Of a stretch of 64,000 bases of DNA, positions 11,248 to 21,640 are shown piece after piece (within the stretch, counting starts at the first letter, position 1; each line of letters begins with the position of its first letter). The position numbers and the translations under genes were made by a program. Source of the DNA: Anisus vortex (taxonomy: Eukaryota; Mollusca; Gastropoda; Planorbidae); assembly GCA_949126835.1 (NCBI GenBank), contig OX421507.1, positions 7,352,605 through 7,416,604 of the forward strand, read 5' to 3'. The notes beneath the pieces are model-generated. The model was not told the DNA's origin and did not search any database. It saw nothing but the letters and a program-made list of their open reading frames with translations.

Positions 11248-12344
11248 GTGATCTATATATCCAATACAAAGTCAACTAGATCTAGACTAGAGGCCTACAT
11301 GTCATTTAAAACATTTTAAAAAGAAGGCAGGAAAAAAAACAACATCAAAGAAATCTGAAAAGTTTGCTAAAGGTCAAACATGATTGACCGCAATAACAAC
11401 AAGAACAACGTGACATGTTGGGATAATTTACTTTTGCTAGGCATAGAATATCAAAACCATTTCTGAGATCTGCATATGTGTTCCAGCCAGCCATCACGGA
11501 GAAACCAGAGAGACAACGCCCACACCAAAAAACACAACCCCCCCAAAAAACACACAAACAAACACACAAACATATTCCAAATGCTGAAACAGGTTTTTGA
11601 CACTTTAACCACGCCTCCTGTATAGGCCTACTTTATGTATGGAAGATAATACATAAGTAAAAAATTGCTCCTCAATAACACAACAAAAATATGACGAAAC
11701 TAAACATGTCTTGAGTTTAGGTTTTCCAGTGTTTGTTTTACTTGCGTCATTGTAACACATTTGTGAAAGATGATTGAAGGTGACTGGTGGTGATTCTCTG
11801 AAAGAAAAAAAAATGGCTTTCAATTTCACTGTTATGTTGTTTTTATATTTTTGTATTATTGAAACAGTGGCAGTCAAATGATGAAGATAAAATGGCGACG
11901 CGCGAGACAGGGTGACCTTTTTGTTCTGAAATACCACCAAAGTATGCATGTTAAAGAAATAGGTTAGTGGACCTTAGAATGAGGAGAGTATAAAGGTGAA
12001 AGTTGGGATAGGTGAGAGGAGGGTAGGGGGTGGTGGCGGGCAGACGTTACGAAGGCCAAAAGAAGAAGTAAAAAAAGACATTGATTGCGTCACTCCTTAG
12101 CTTTTTGTTAGTAACCAATAGAAACACGGTCGATATTATTATTGTCCTTAGGAAATAATATATCGGTGGGCGACTTATACAAAAGTAATAGTCTACGTGT
12201 TGAGTGGTATAGTTATAAGATATAGCCTATCGACCAGTCTTAATCATTATGCATGCATGGTAAACCTAAAAGTTAATAGTGTAGGCCCTACCAGCATTTC
12301 CGGTCCTATTCTTTTATTTACTGACAAACCATGTCAGTGCGCTG
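11248..12344. other. Non-coding spacer
   Basis: No exon that I can support. A G-rich patch is at 11990-12050. The minus-strand ORF at 11605-11949 shows no family motif and lies in mixed composition. Confidence 0.35.
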
Positions 12345-12384
12345 CTTGACTGGTCGTACTGCGAGTAAAGTGCGAGGAAGAATA

Positions 12385-12472
12385 GATGTGGGGGATTATA
12401 TTTTAATTTATTTCCAGAAGATGTTGCCGAAAGAAAACGTCGGATTGTGAACGTCAGACGTGAAGAATAAAT
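12385..12472 (+). pseudogene. Possible THAP-domain fragment
   Basis: One frame reads GLYFNLFPEDVAERKRR then IVNVRREE and a stop at 12470-12472. This resembles the middle of a THAP zinc finger (FP.D...R..W...RR pattern) as found in THAP proteins and P-element transposases. The tryptophan position is arginine and the N-terminal cysteines are not in this frame. It is either a decayed transposase piece or a chance match. Confidence 0.35.
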
Positions 12473-12734
12473 TTTTTTTTTTTTTTTTTTATTCCCAAAA
12501 GTATTGCTTGATGCAAAAGAATGTTCGATTTTTGTCTTTATGTAGGTACTATCTATAGATCAGGTTATTTTTTTTTATATAGCCAAGATCAACTACTATT
12601 GACTAGTCTACTTAATTTTATAAGAAATCTCCGTGACTAACACGTCAACTATTAATTATCGAATACTCATTTTTGATGTTAATAACGAATTCCTTCTAAC
12701 TCACAACTAATAGTAGTATATATTTTTAAAAGAT

Positions 12735-13486
12735 CAGAACTGGACGATAGACGAGGTTGAAATAAATTGTAAAAAAAAACACCAGTAAAAGGCGAAAAGT
12801 ATTGCCGGATAATGTATGTGATGCTCTATGTAAGGGGTCGGAAACCTTTTGATAACAGTGCGCCAAAGTAAGATTTCTAATTCATTCAGCGTGCCAACAG
12901 CCTAAAAGTCATCCTTGCTCTAATACGCAATTTCTTGTTTGAAGAGACGTTTGTGGGTCTCTTACGCGTGCCATTGAAAATTGTTCTGCATGCCAAGTCT
13001 GTCACGCGTGCCGTAGGTTGCCGACCCCTGCTCTATGCGATGTCACTATTTGATCCTCGCCTTCTTTCCTCTAGGGTTTGTATATGTTCAGTAATTGAAC
13101 TATTGGTTTTGAATATGTTACTTGTCTATAGAGTTCTAAATGATGTTTAAGTTGCTGCTTATCTGCTCATTAAAACACAAATTAAAGAGAAATGTCTTTA
13201 AACTCTTCCTAAGGCATTCTTTTGTCTTAGAATTCCACAGTTTCTGAGGCACTCTGTTCTATAATCAAAGATTTAAAGGAGCGCACTCCAAAAGTAGCGG
13301 TACGTGTAATATAAAATAAATGCAATCTTATACTCATATCTAATTGATGACAAGTCCTAATGGAGCATGACCTTTTCAATAGGTCAGGGTTTACGAGCTT
13401 CCGGCTTATTTCCAACAAGCTTCACATAATGTTTTGTTCTGTTGCTGGTGTTTGACAATTTATTTCAACCTCGTCGTTCAGTTCTG
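12735..13486. mobile_element. MITE with about 46-bp terminal inverted repeats
   Basis: The left arm CAGAACTGGACG..GACGAGGTTGAAATAAATTG with ..ACACCAG is the reverse complement of the right arm CTGGTGTTTGACAATTTATT..CGTTCAGTTCTG. The interior has no intact ORF and carries a family-D short hAT (12832-13030). A related right half occurs at 33230-33430. Superfamily not known. Confidence 0.65.
12832..13030 (+). mobile_element. Short non-autonomous hAT, family D ends
   Basis: The ends are AAGGGGTCGGAAACC and GGTTGCCGACCCCTG. Flanking 8-bp duplications CTCTATGT and CTCTATGC differ at one base. Internal marks are GTGCCAACAGCC and GCGTGCCATTGAAAAT. It is 199 bp, too short to encode a transposase. Confidence 0.88.
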
Positions 13487-13547
13487 GGCGTATAGAAATA
13501 TAGGTACAAAGGCTACAATATTAGTTAATAGTTAACAATAATAAAAT

Positions 13548-13660
13548 AATAATAATAATAATAATAATGACATTTGTATAGCGCTGCCAACAAACATAAT
13601 GTACGCTCAGAGCGCATTTAACATAACAACTAAGAACACGGACACAATCTATAAGCGTAT
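13548..13660 (-). mobile_element. LINE L2x 3' end fragment
   Basis: AATAATAATAATAATAATAA followed by AGCGCTGCCAACAAACATAA is the shared 3' terminus of family L2x, here on the minus strand. No coding part is kept. Confidence 0.7.
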
Positions 13661-13769
13661 ATCTATAAGTTATGAGGAATTCGTTTTTAACATCAAAAGT
13701 GAGTACACGAGAATTAATAGTCGACGTGTTAGTCGCGTTAAGTTAAATTTAGCTTGGTTTATATCATAC

Positions 13770-14035
13770 AGTAGTCAAGAGTGGCGGTGCTTGGCTATTA
13801 ACACCAACAGGACCGTCCGCTTGGAATCACCTCCCACTACAGCTTCGCCAGAGCCCTAGCTATGACACCTTCAGGAGCCGGCTGAAGACTCACCTATTTC
13901 GTCAGCAGAATTAGCGTATTACTATATATTTCGTTGTCTGTCTGTATTCTGTAACTGTCGTCTGCGCATAGAACTGTCACCAACGGGATATGCGCTATAT
14001 AAGCACCGTTATTATTTATTTATTTATAACAGTCC
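13770..14035 (+). mobile_element. LINE fragment (family L3x), C-terminus and 3' tail
   Basis: One frame reads PSAWNHLPLQLRQSPSYDTF then RSRLKTHLFRQQN and a stop at about 13910, the typical end of a CR1/L2-like ORF2. The 3'UTR carries GCGCATAGAACTGTCACC and CGGGATATGCGCTATATAAG, and the tail is TTATTTATTTAT. The same 3' motif ends the SINE at 41452, which suggests that SINE borrows this LINE's machinery. Confidence 0.75.
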
Positions 14036-14335
14036 AAATTTACACGACCAAAAGTCCCAAAAAGTACACACCAGGAGTCGCGGATTTTTCTTTCTTTTTT
14101 TTTTTTTTTTTGCACTTTTATTGACCGTCGCATGGAAGACGCACAAAAAATCCCACAGACAATACAGAGTTTTATCTTTCCATTCAGACTTTATTTTGAG
14201 ATGTTAGGTAATGAAATTAATTAAGTAAGGATTTCTTTAGAATATATTATGTTCGTAAATCTTACATGTAAATTTGTGTATTTTAGTCCCTGACTTTAAT
14301 TTGTACTTATTAGACGGGATATTCTGCTTTGAGTG
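14036..14335. other. Spacer with T-run
   Basis: A long T-run lies at about 14093-14111. Nothing else is supported. Confidence 0.35.
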
Positions 14336-14640
14336 AATCTTATCTAATCTTATATATTAGAGTTGCTGCTTCTATTAAGAAGATTATTGCGTTCAACGCT
14401 CATCCGTGGTCTGAGTCAAGTCCTGCATTTTTTTTAATTAGTGTTTTATATTACATTGAGCATGTTCCTAATTTGTTCAGGCAACACATTCCATGCCCGG
14501 ATGCGACTCGGGGGAAGAAAGAGTACTTTTTATGCATTTGTTCTGGCATAAGGGATAAGGAAAGTGATCGAGTCTTTATGTTTATCTGAGCGTTGCCACA
14601 CCATAAACAAAAGAAATGAATGTCCACCCTAAACATCACA
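14336..14640 (-). mobile_element. LINE L1x fragment, 3' end
   Basis: Minus-strand residues MHKKYSFFPRVASGHGMCC match the NAYKYTFFPSSIRGWNGLP block at 42890-42950. The 3' end (GAAGATTATTGCGTTCAACG on the + strand) and a TTATCTAATCTT tail sit at the left. Heavily truncated. Confidence 0.75.
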
Positions 14641-14858
14641 GCTTTTAACTAGGCCTACGTATAATATATAAATACATTAAAATTTGTTGTTTTTTTTAAG
14701 AATCTTTCGAACACATTCTGGCATTTTTTGGCATTTCTCATCATCTCTTTCATTTTTGTTTCTGGAATCTGGAATCTTTTTCCCTTTTTTTCTCTATCTT
14801 TCTTTCTTTCTTTCTCTTCATCTTTGTTTAATGCTATCTATCTATCCTTATTAAACAG

Positions 14859-15076
14859 CTTGACCCACAACCTGTTGACTTTGAGGACTCGGAGATCCTG
14901 ATGGTGGAACTTGACTTACAGACTGACGGTTGAAAAAAAAACTCAATAAAATGGACGGTGTTGAAACTGTGGACGCTTACCCTGCCATGTTCCCGTCGTC
15001 AAGGTTACGTAAATCCCAAGCCAGCAAACCCAGGAGGATAAGTTATCCCACCATACCCATTGTTGAAAAGGAGGAG
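14859..15076 (+). CDS. Gene 2, first visible exon, with frame conflict
   Basis: A strong pyrimidine tract and AACAG precede 14859, and GAGGAG/GTAACT ends the exon at 15076 in phase 0. The first frame reads LDPQPVDFEDSEILMVELDL and stops at TGA 14931-14933. A second frame is open from 14927 through ATG 14951 (context AAAATGG, a good start) and reads MDGVETVDAYPAMFPSSRL to the donor. It joins the next exon in phase. Two readings are possible. In one, translation starts at 14951 and the first part is 5'UTR. In the other, one base is missing near 14930 (assembly error or real variant) and the exon is a single 73-residue block. I slightly favour the start at 14951 as the conservative call, although the upstream peptide looks coding. 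Confidence 0.6.
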
Positions 15077-15087
15077 GTAACTAGCTC

Positions 15088-15662
15088 TTTATCTTATCTT
15101 AAATGTTACAGACTTATCTTATATGTTAAAATTTTATCTTATATGTTACAGACTTATCTTATATGTTACAGTTTTATCTTATATGTCATAGAATTATATG
15201 TTACAGACTTATCTTATATGTTAAAATTTTATCTTATATGTTACAGACTTATCTTATATGTTACAGACTTATCTTATATGTTAAAATTTTATCTTATATG
15301 TTACAGACTTATCTTATATGTTACAGACTTATCTTATATGTTACAGACTTATCTTATATGTTAAAATTTTATCTTATATGTTACAGACTTATCTTATATG
15401 TTAAAATTTTATCTTATATGTTACAGACTTATCTTATATGTTACAGACTTATCTTATATGTTAAAATTTTATCTTATATGTTACAGACTTATCTTATATG
15501 TTACAGACTTATCTTATATGTTACAGACTTATCTTATATGTTACAGACTTATCTTATATGTTACAGAATTACATGTTACATACTTATCTTATATGTTACA
15601 GAATTACATGTTACATACTTATCTTATATGTTACAGACTTCACTTTTATGATAGAGACTTAT
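15088..15662. repeat. Minisatellite, 20-bp unit, about 28 copies
   Basis: Two unit types are mixed: ACTTATCTTATATGTTACAG and TTTTATCTTATATGTTAAAA. The first equals the complement of the LINE L1x 3' end (CTGTAATATATAAGATAAGA type), and an L1x fragment lies directly to the right with its 3' end facing the array. It is intronic, starting 12 bases after the exon donor. The long frames through it are artefacts of a period not matched to codons. Confidence 0.92.
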
Positions 15663-15880
15663 ATGTTACAGACTCTACTTTTATACAGAAGATTATTGAT
15701 TAGTGTTTAAATTACTAGTTTTCCTGATTCATTCATGTAACCCGTTCCATGCTCGGATGCCACTCGAGAAGAAAGATCCCTTATATGCATTTGTACTTGC
15801 ATATGGGATAAGAAAAGTGTTTTTGTCCTTAAGTAAGGTTGTTATTGGAGTTGTTGTTGTCAGGTGTGTTGCTTTGGGAG
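15663..15880 (-). mobile_element. LINE L1x fragment, 3' end
   Basis: The + strand shows TATACAGAAGATTATTG and CCCGTTCCATGCTCGGATGC, the complement of the L1x end seen at 45691 and 14336. It adjoins the 20-bp array, which continues its tail. Confidence 0.7.
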
Positions 15881-16290
15881 GCAAAGATATAGATCCAAAC
15901 TTATATAAAACTCACCTTGATTTAACAGCATTTGTTTATTCTACTTTCAGTATTTGAAAAATGTTAATTTATCGATTCTTATACAAACAATGCCAGACTG
16001 CTCACAAATGTAATTCAAAACTATTGTCACAAGCAATCGTTAAATGCTGGTAGAGGCACCGGACCTTAACTTAAAAAATATGACAACCGTACAATTGCGG
16101 AATAATAATGAGCACACTGCCCATGAACCAGCCACACGATAAATTACATCGTTCTGAAATAGAAGTTTTACTTTAATAAAACATGATGATTTTTTTAAAA
16201 GTCGCCCACTTCTGGTGACGCCCCTCACTTCTGTACACATGGACCTCAAAGTTCAAAGTTGGTGAAGTTTGAAAAAAACCTTCGATATTG
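15881..16290. other. Intronic spacer
   Basis: No supported feature. Confidence 0.35.
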
Positions 16291-16905
16291 TTAAGAGTAC
16301 ACCGGCGGGCTAACGCCTGTGGGGCAGCTCCTTTTGCAAGTCCCAGAATCATTGCGCCGGGAGGCCCCGAGAATCGGTGGGGATGAAGCAATGTGTGCAA
16401 GAGCCCGTTTCACCAATCCCTTGGTGCCTGGAAGTCCAGGCCTATAGTATGGGGATTTGTTGCTACCGGGGCGACAGCGCATGCGCACGAGCGAGCCAAC
16501 TAGTTACTGATCCGGGTGGAAACCCGCAGGTGGGGAGACGCAGGCAGGTGGGGAGACGCAGGTGGGGAGACGCAGGTGGGGAGACGCAGGTGGGGAGACG
16601 CAGGTGGGGAGACGCAGGTGGGGAGACGCAGGCGGGGAGACGCAGGCGGAGAGACGCGGGTGGGGAGACGCAGGTGGGAAGACGCAGGTGGGGAGACGCA
16701 GGTGGCGAGACGCAGGTGGGGAAACGCAGGTGGGGAGACGCAGGTGGGGAGACGCAGGTGAGGAGACGCAAAAGTAGTGCATGTGACTGCGAAGAACGTA
16801 GCCCATCGGCGTGCCGCGGGGTGGTTAGTCTGGGACAGGATCTTGGTGTGTCCCCCCCCCACCCTTACATTAATACGCCCTGGACGTAAGAGCCGGAGGG
16901 CCCGT
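16291..16905 (+). repeat. Dispersed repeat R3 with internal 14-bp array
   Basis: Blocks ACACCGGCGGGCT, CGGTGGGGA.GAAGCAATG and GCTACCGGGGCGACAG recur at 31674-32005 and, inverted, at 25420-25610 and 35545-35735. R3 is notably GC-rich against its surroundings. In this copy a minisatellite sits inside it. It is not recognised as any known family and has no credible ORF. Confidence 0.7.
16517..16770. repeat. Minisatellite, 14-bp unit, about 17 copies
   Basis: The unit is CAGGTGGGGAGACG with few variants. It is strongly G-rich on one strand. Because 14 x 3 is 42, it gives open frames in all registers on both strands, which explains the repetitive predicted peptides. Confidence 0.92.
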
Positions 16906-17181
16906 CCGGTTTTTTTAATGACATTACAGATCGGTGACGCCCTTGACGGAGGGTAATAAACAAAAGAAAACAAAAACAACTTGTGTTATAAATTTTGTTT
17001 TGCAAGTTTGTTATAATTAGACTCTAAAAGTTCAAACGCACCCCTCCCAACACTTCGTTTCATGGCCGCCACTGCTCCTCCTCCCAGAATACTTTTAGAA
17101 GTCCCTGTGCATCCCTGTAACGCACTTGGTCGTTTTACAATTATATTCTTTAAACTTTTTGTTTCCCCCAAAATGGTGCAG

Positions 17182-17266
17182 TCGTTGCCCTCCTCCACCC
17201 CACAAGGCCACGAGAGCTCCATAAGGATAAAGCCCACATTGCCACAGACCTACTTAAGGAAAAACC
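17182..17266 (+). CDS. Gene 2, exon 2
   Basis: The acceptor TTTTTGTTTCCCCC..GTGCAG precedes 17182 and the donor GTAAGT starts at 17267. It enters in phase 0, matching exon 1, and leaves one base (C) of a split codon. The peptide is SLPSSTPQGHESSIRI then KPTLPQTYLRKN: Ser/Pro-rich and basic, probably flexible. Joining to 17945 makes His from C+AT. No domain recognised. Confidence 0.75.
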
Positions 17267-17362
17267 GTAAGTTGCCCATTTGTTAACAAATGTCCTTTTT
17301 TATTTTCTAAATACTAACTTTGTTTTTTGTTTATCTTATTTTTGTATGTTTCTGGCGAACAG

Positions 17363-17513
17363 ATCTTTGGGACGCTTTTTTGACCCTCTTCCCGTTGATG
17401 ACAACCCAGTCTCTCAAATACATCAACACATCATCCATACACCCTTACAACGTCTAGCACCACAAAAAAAGGCAGTTTTTCAAGGGGGAAATGATGAAGA
17501 AAATAGTTTTGGG
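17363..17513 (+). CDS. Gene 2, possible alternative (truncating) exon
   Basis: A good acceptor (T-rich tract, GAACAG) and a possible donor (GTAAAT at 17514) flank this stretch. It begins with the same two bases AT as exon 17945, so exon 2 could splice to either. In that frame it reads HLWDAFLTLFPLMTTQSL and stops at TAG 17455-17457. Its length of 151 bases would break the downstream frame. A second open frame (FFDPLPVDDNPVSQIH...) runs across it but fits neither neighbour's phase. It may be a terminal or poison exon, or not an exon. Confidence 0.3.
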
Positions 17514-17944
17514 GTAAATTTTCACTGAAAGACAAATATGCACCCGGAAATCTTTTTTTTTTTAAAGTGTGCAATAACATTGCAACGAAAATAAGCAATT
17601 TAGGAGACCATATCTTTTTTTTTTTTTTCGTCGACAATCGTCACCTAAAGGTCTTTCAATGTTTTATTCATATACTGACTTAATTTTATATTTTGATTTA
17701 GTGTGAACTTAACTATCAGTTTCTCTTATTGCACTGGGGTTTAAACAACATTAATAGGTTATTTATTACAGAAAGGTGTTTGTGTGGACGTAGACCATAT
17801 AAATTGTAACTATTCTAATCTCGAAGGAGAATGAAATGAAAAAATAAAGATGTAGTTGAACTAATCTAGATTTGTTATTGTTTTTTTGTTATTCTATTTT
17901 TGTTATTGTTATTGTTGTTGTGGTGGTGGTTTTTTTTTCATCAG

Positions 17945-18089
17945 ATTTCAGACCAACTTTCCGGCCATTCTGCGAGGAGATCATCAAGTTCAGGCCGTTC
18001 TATTTCACGTCGGACTGGCTGGACAGGGACCTGGTCAACCACCGGAGGGAGATCGCCAATTACGTTCGCGCCATTTCCGCTTTGGACAA
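17945..18089 (+). CDS. Gene 2, exon 3
   Basis: The acceptor is a long T-rich tract ending TTTTCATCAG and the donor is GTGAGT at 18090. Entry is phase 1 and exit phase 2. The peptide FRPTFRPFCEEIIKFRPFYF then TSDWLDRDLVNHRREIANYV is aromatic- and charge-rich and looks like a folded helical domain. GC content and codon third positions stand out from the AT-rich flanks. No family recognised. Confidence 0.85.
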
Positions 18090-18683
18090 GTGAGTTGTCC
18101 CTATCCTTTTTATGATACTCAAGAACGCCCTATCTGCAATAAAGCTGCACGCACCACGATTATAAATACACAAACATTACTAGTTCGTAATAAGCTTATA
18201 CACATTATGACGCATCGCCCTACAAGAACAATATATTAGATTTATATTGGCCAAACATTAGGTCAATATTTAACCAGTTGCAGCATATTTGGGTCATTAT
18301 TGGACGGCCTTTTTTTTTTGGGGGGGGGGGTATTTTTACTCTTTTTTTTTGTTTCGTTTTATAAGGGTAAAATATAAACTGTTGCGTTACGTTTAATTAA
18401 TAACTATATTGCTCGTATGACCAACGACGTTGCTTTTGTCTTCTGCCTTCCATTTTCCCCTTAACGAACCGGACTGGAGGTCCCGTCTCTCTGAACAGGA
18501 CTGTTTTTTTTTAAAGACTTGGGACGGTGGATGCCTGGTTCGGAGTTAATCTTTGTTTTAGTACGAGTTAAGTTTACTGCAACGTAAATTTTAAAAGTAC
18601 TTACACCTATATTGTCTATTGGATATCTAATTATTTTATTCCTCTATCTACATTGCGCATAGACAAGAGTGTTTAAAAAATCC

Positions 18684-19543
18684 TTTTGAACTTTTGTCGT
18701 GACTATGTACTTATATCATTATTAACTTTTGAACTTTTGTCGTGACTATGTACTTATATCATTATTAACTTTTGAACTTTTGTTGTGACTATGTACTTAT
18801 ATCATTATTAACTTTTGAACTTTTGTCGTGACTATGTACTTATATCATTATTAACTTTTGAACTTTTGTCGTGACTATGTACTTATATCATTATTAACTT
18901 TTGAACTTTTGTCGTGACTATGTACTTATATCATTATTAACTTTTGAACTTTTGTCGTGACTATGTACTTATATCATTATTAACTTTTGAACTTTTGTCG
19001 TGACTATGTACTTATATCATTATTAACTTTTGAACTTTTGTCGTGAGTATGTACTTATATCATTATTAACTTTTGAACTTTTGTCGTGAGTATGTACTTA
19101 TAATCATTATTAACTTTTGAACTTTTGTCGTGATTATGTACTTATATCATTATTAACTTTTGAACTTTTGTCGTGACTATGTACTTATATCATTATTAAC
19201 TTTTGAACTTTTGTCGTGACTATGTACTTATATCATTATTAACTTTTGAACTTTTGTCGTGACTATGTACTTATATCATTATTAACTTTTGAACTTTTGT
19301 CGTGACTATGTACTTATATCATTATTAACTTTTGAACTTTTGTCGTGACTATGTACTTATATCATTATTAACTTTTGAACTTTTGTTGTGACTATGTACT
19401 TATATCATTATTAACTTTTGAACTTTTGTCGTGAGTATGTACTTATATCATTATTAACTTTTGAACTTTTGTCGTGACTATGTACTTATATCATTATTAA
19501 CTTTTGAACTTTTGTCGTGACTATGTACTTATATCATTATTCA
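18684..19543. repeat. Minisatellite, 43-bp unit, 20 copies
   Basis: Each unit starts TTTTGAACTTTTGTCGTGAC and ends TATATCATTATTAAC. Copies are almost identical, with C/T at GTCGTG and C/G at GACTATG as the main variants. Such homogeneity suggests recent expansion. It is intronic between exons 3 and 4. Confidence 0.95.
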
Positions 19544-19639
19544 AAATTACACTGAGCTAGGCTAGTGCCCAGTTATTCTCCGAAACTTATAATATACCGC
19601 TACGCTAAGAACCCGGTGAAATCCCCAATCATGTAGCAT

Positions 19640-20085
19640 GGACTTTAATGGCTTTTTGTTATAGTAAACATCGGATAATTCCGGCCCTATGGCTTTTTTG
19701 TTATAGTAAACATCGGATAATTCCGGCACTATGGCTTTTTTGTTATAGTAAACATAGGATAATTCCGGCACTATGGCTTTTTTTGTTATAGTAAATATCG
19801 GATAATTCCGGCACTATGGCTTTTTTTTTGTTATAGTAAACATCGGATAATTACGGCACTATGGCTTTTTTTGTTATAGTAAACATCGGATAATTCCGGC
19901 ACTATTGCTTTTTTTGTTATAGTAAACATCGGATAATTACGGCACTACGGCTTTTTTTTGTTATAGTAAACATCGGATAATTCCGGCACTATGGCTTTTT
20001 TTGTTATAGTAAACATCGGATAATTCCGGCACTATGGCTTTTTTTGTTATAGTAAAAATAAGATAATTCCGGCACCATATCAAAA
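19640..20085. repeat. Minisatellite, 42-45-bp unit, about 10 copies
   Basis: The unit contains ATGGCTTTTTTGTTATAGTA and AACATCGGATAATTCCGGCA, with length varying through the T-run. It is unrelated in sequence to the array at 18684 but of nearly the same period. It ends about 85 bases before exon 4. Confidence 0.93.
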
Positions 20086-20169
20086 ATAGTTTCAACTTTC
20101 CTGTTGTCTTTTTAACGTAATTGTTTGCTTTTCTCCGCGAATGAAATGTTGAAAGTTGTATTCTTCCAG

Positions 20170-20343
20170 GGAGGGGGGCAACACGAAAATTTCCGCCATC
20201 ATGTGCATTGAAGACCGGATCTGCCAGGTCAGCCAGGCGATCAACTACACCCATCTCCCGCCATCCACTGCACGCGTCCAATGGAGGCAAGCCTTCAACA
20301 ACAGACAGCCGACGCTGTTCTTGCTGTACATTTTACTGAACAG
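20170..20343 (+). CDS. Gene 2, exon 4
   Basis: The acceptor is TTCTTCCAG and the donor GTGAGT at 20344. It enters in phase 2 (completing Lys) and exits in phase 2. The 58-residue peptide includes ISAIMCIEDRICQVSQAINY, RVQWRQAFNNRQP and TLFLLYILLN. The alternation of hydrophobic and polar residues suggests amphipathic helices. This is the best-preserved block of the gene and the most useful search query. No catalytic motif is seen. Confidence 0.88.
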
Positions 20344-20631
20344 GTGAGTGGAGCGTCCAGCGAACCTATTGGTTTTTCTTATTTTTTTAAAAATTGCCAC
20401 TGCACCATTTTAGGATGCACTTAGCCAGGTTTAGGCATAACCGTGACTATTGATGCCACCCCTGTAGATAAGGAAGAGGAGACAGTCGAGCACAGCCCTT
20501 CATGATTGCCAACCAGCTCGACATTTTTTTGAATGGATGGGTCAGGGCACATATTTTCCATTTATATCTTGTGAGATATTTGAGCTTCTTTAATAGTTGT
20601 AAGTTAAGTTCCCTTCGGACCAAATTGATCA

Positions 20632-20872
20632 TAGGGCCGGTGAAGCAGCGTTCACCCGTTTCTGTGGCCACGGCATACTAGGCGATGTGTGGCCAACACA
20701 ATGTCCAGTCAAAAATTTTCCCCGAAAAATGTCAGGTACCCATCGGAGCTGGGTAGACTCAGGGACACCCTCCAGTCCCGAGAACAAATCCTAGCTTTCA
20801 CCAGGATTCGAACCCAGAAACTTCGGAACGCCAGTCGAACGCGCTGCTGCTTGGTCACCGTGCCACAAAATG
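20632..20872 (-). mobile_element. tRNA-derived SINE, family 1
   Basis: Same structure as 2118-2356 and the same minus orientation. GGATTCGAACCC marks the B-box complement and GTCAGGTACCCATCGGAGCT the body. Confidence 0.88.
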
Positions 20873-20956
20873 TTACTTGAAGGTGATACTAATTGTTAGC
20901 AGTTCACGAAGATGTAACTTGAAGGTGATACTAATTGTTAGCAGTTCACGAAGTAG
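20873..20956. repeat. Direct duplication, about 42 bp, two copies
   Basis: ACTTGAAGGTGATACTAATT followed by GTTAGCAGTTCACGAAG occurs twice in a row next to the SINE head end. Origin unknown. Confidence 0.85.
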
Positions 20957-21023
20957 ACGCATTAAAAAAAAAACAACTTCCGGGCATGTATTTTTATTAA
21001 TTGTAAAACATGCACACTTACAG

Positions 21024-21179
21024 GTTTGGTAAAGTGGTGGCCCTGATGAGGGTCGGCCCCAACAAGGCCATCTGCGTTTTTGAGAGTTTGGCCTGCGTAG
21101 AAAGGGCGGTGAATCATGTCTGTGAAACACAGGGGAAGCGACTCTTGATACTTGGCTGGTGGTACCCGGCACTTCAGAA
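21024..21179 (+). CDS. Gene 2, exon 5
   Basis: The acceptor is ACACTTACAG and the donor GTAAGA at 21180. Phase is 2 in and 2 out, with Arg made across the junction. The peptide FGKVVALMRVGPNKAICVFE then SLACVERAVNHVCETQGKR and LLILGWWYPALQ is hydrophobic-rich, with four cysteines. The first base pairs after the donor lead within 55 bases into the long TATC array. Confidence 0.86.
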
Positions 21180-21231
21180 GTAAGATACCTACTTTTGACT
21201 ATCTTTTTCTTCTCCATGTACCCATTCATCA

Positions 21232-21640
<409 letters not shown>

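Noticed and set aside
11605..11949. Minus-strand ORF of 114 codons
   Set aside because: No domain and no splice-consistent neighbours; composition like the flanking spacer.
13599..13859. ORF of 86 codons as a host gene
   Set aside because: Its end matches a LINE ORF2 C-terminus in type, and the start overlaps an L2x 3' end.
15163..15703. Overlapping open frames of ILYV/SYML type
   Set aside because: Product of the 20-bp array, lying in an intron directly after a donor.
16377..16980. Open frames on both strands with GGETQ or RLPTCVSPPAS repeats
   Set aside because: The 14-bp array leaves several frames open on both strands; not a protein gene.
18684..20085. CRISPR-like regular repeats
   Set aside because: Units are contiguous without distinct spacers, and the context is a eukaryotic intron.
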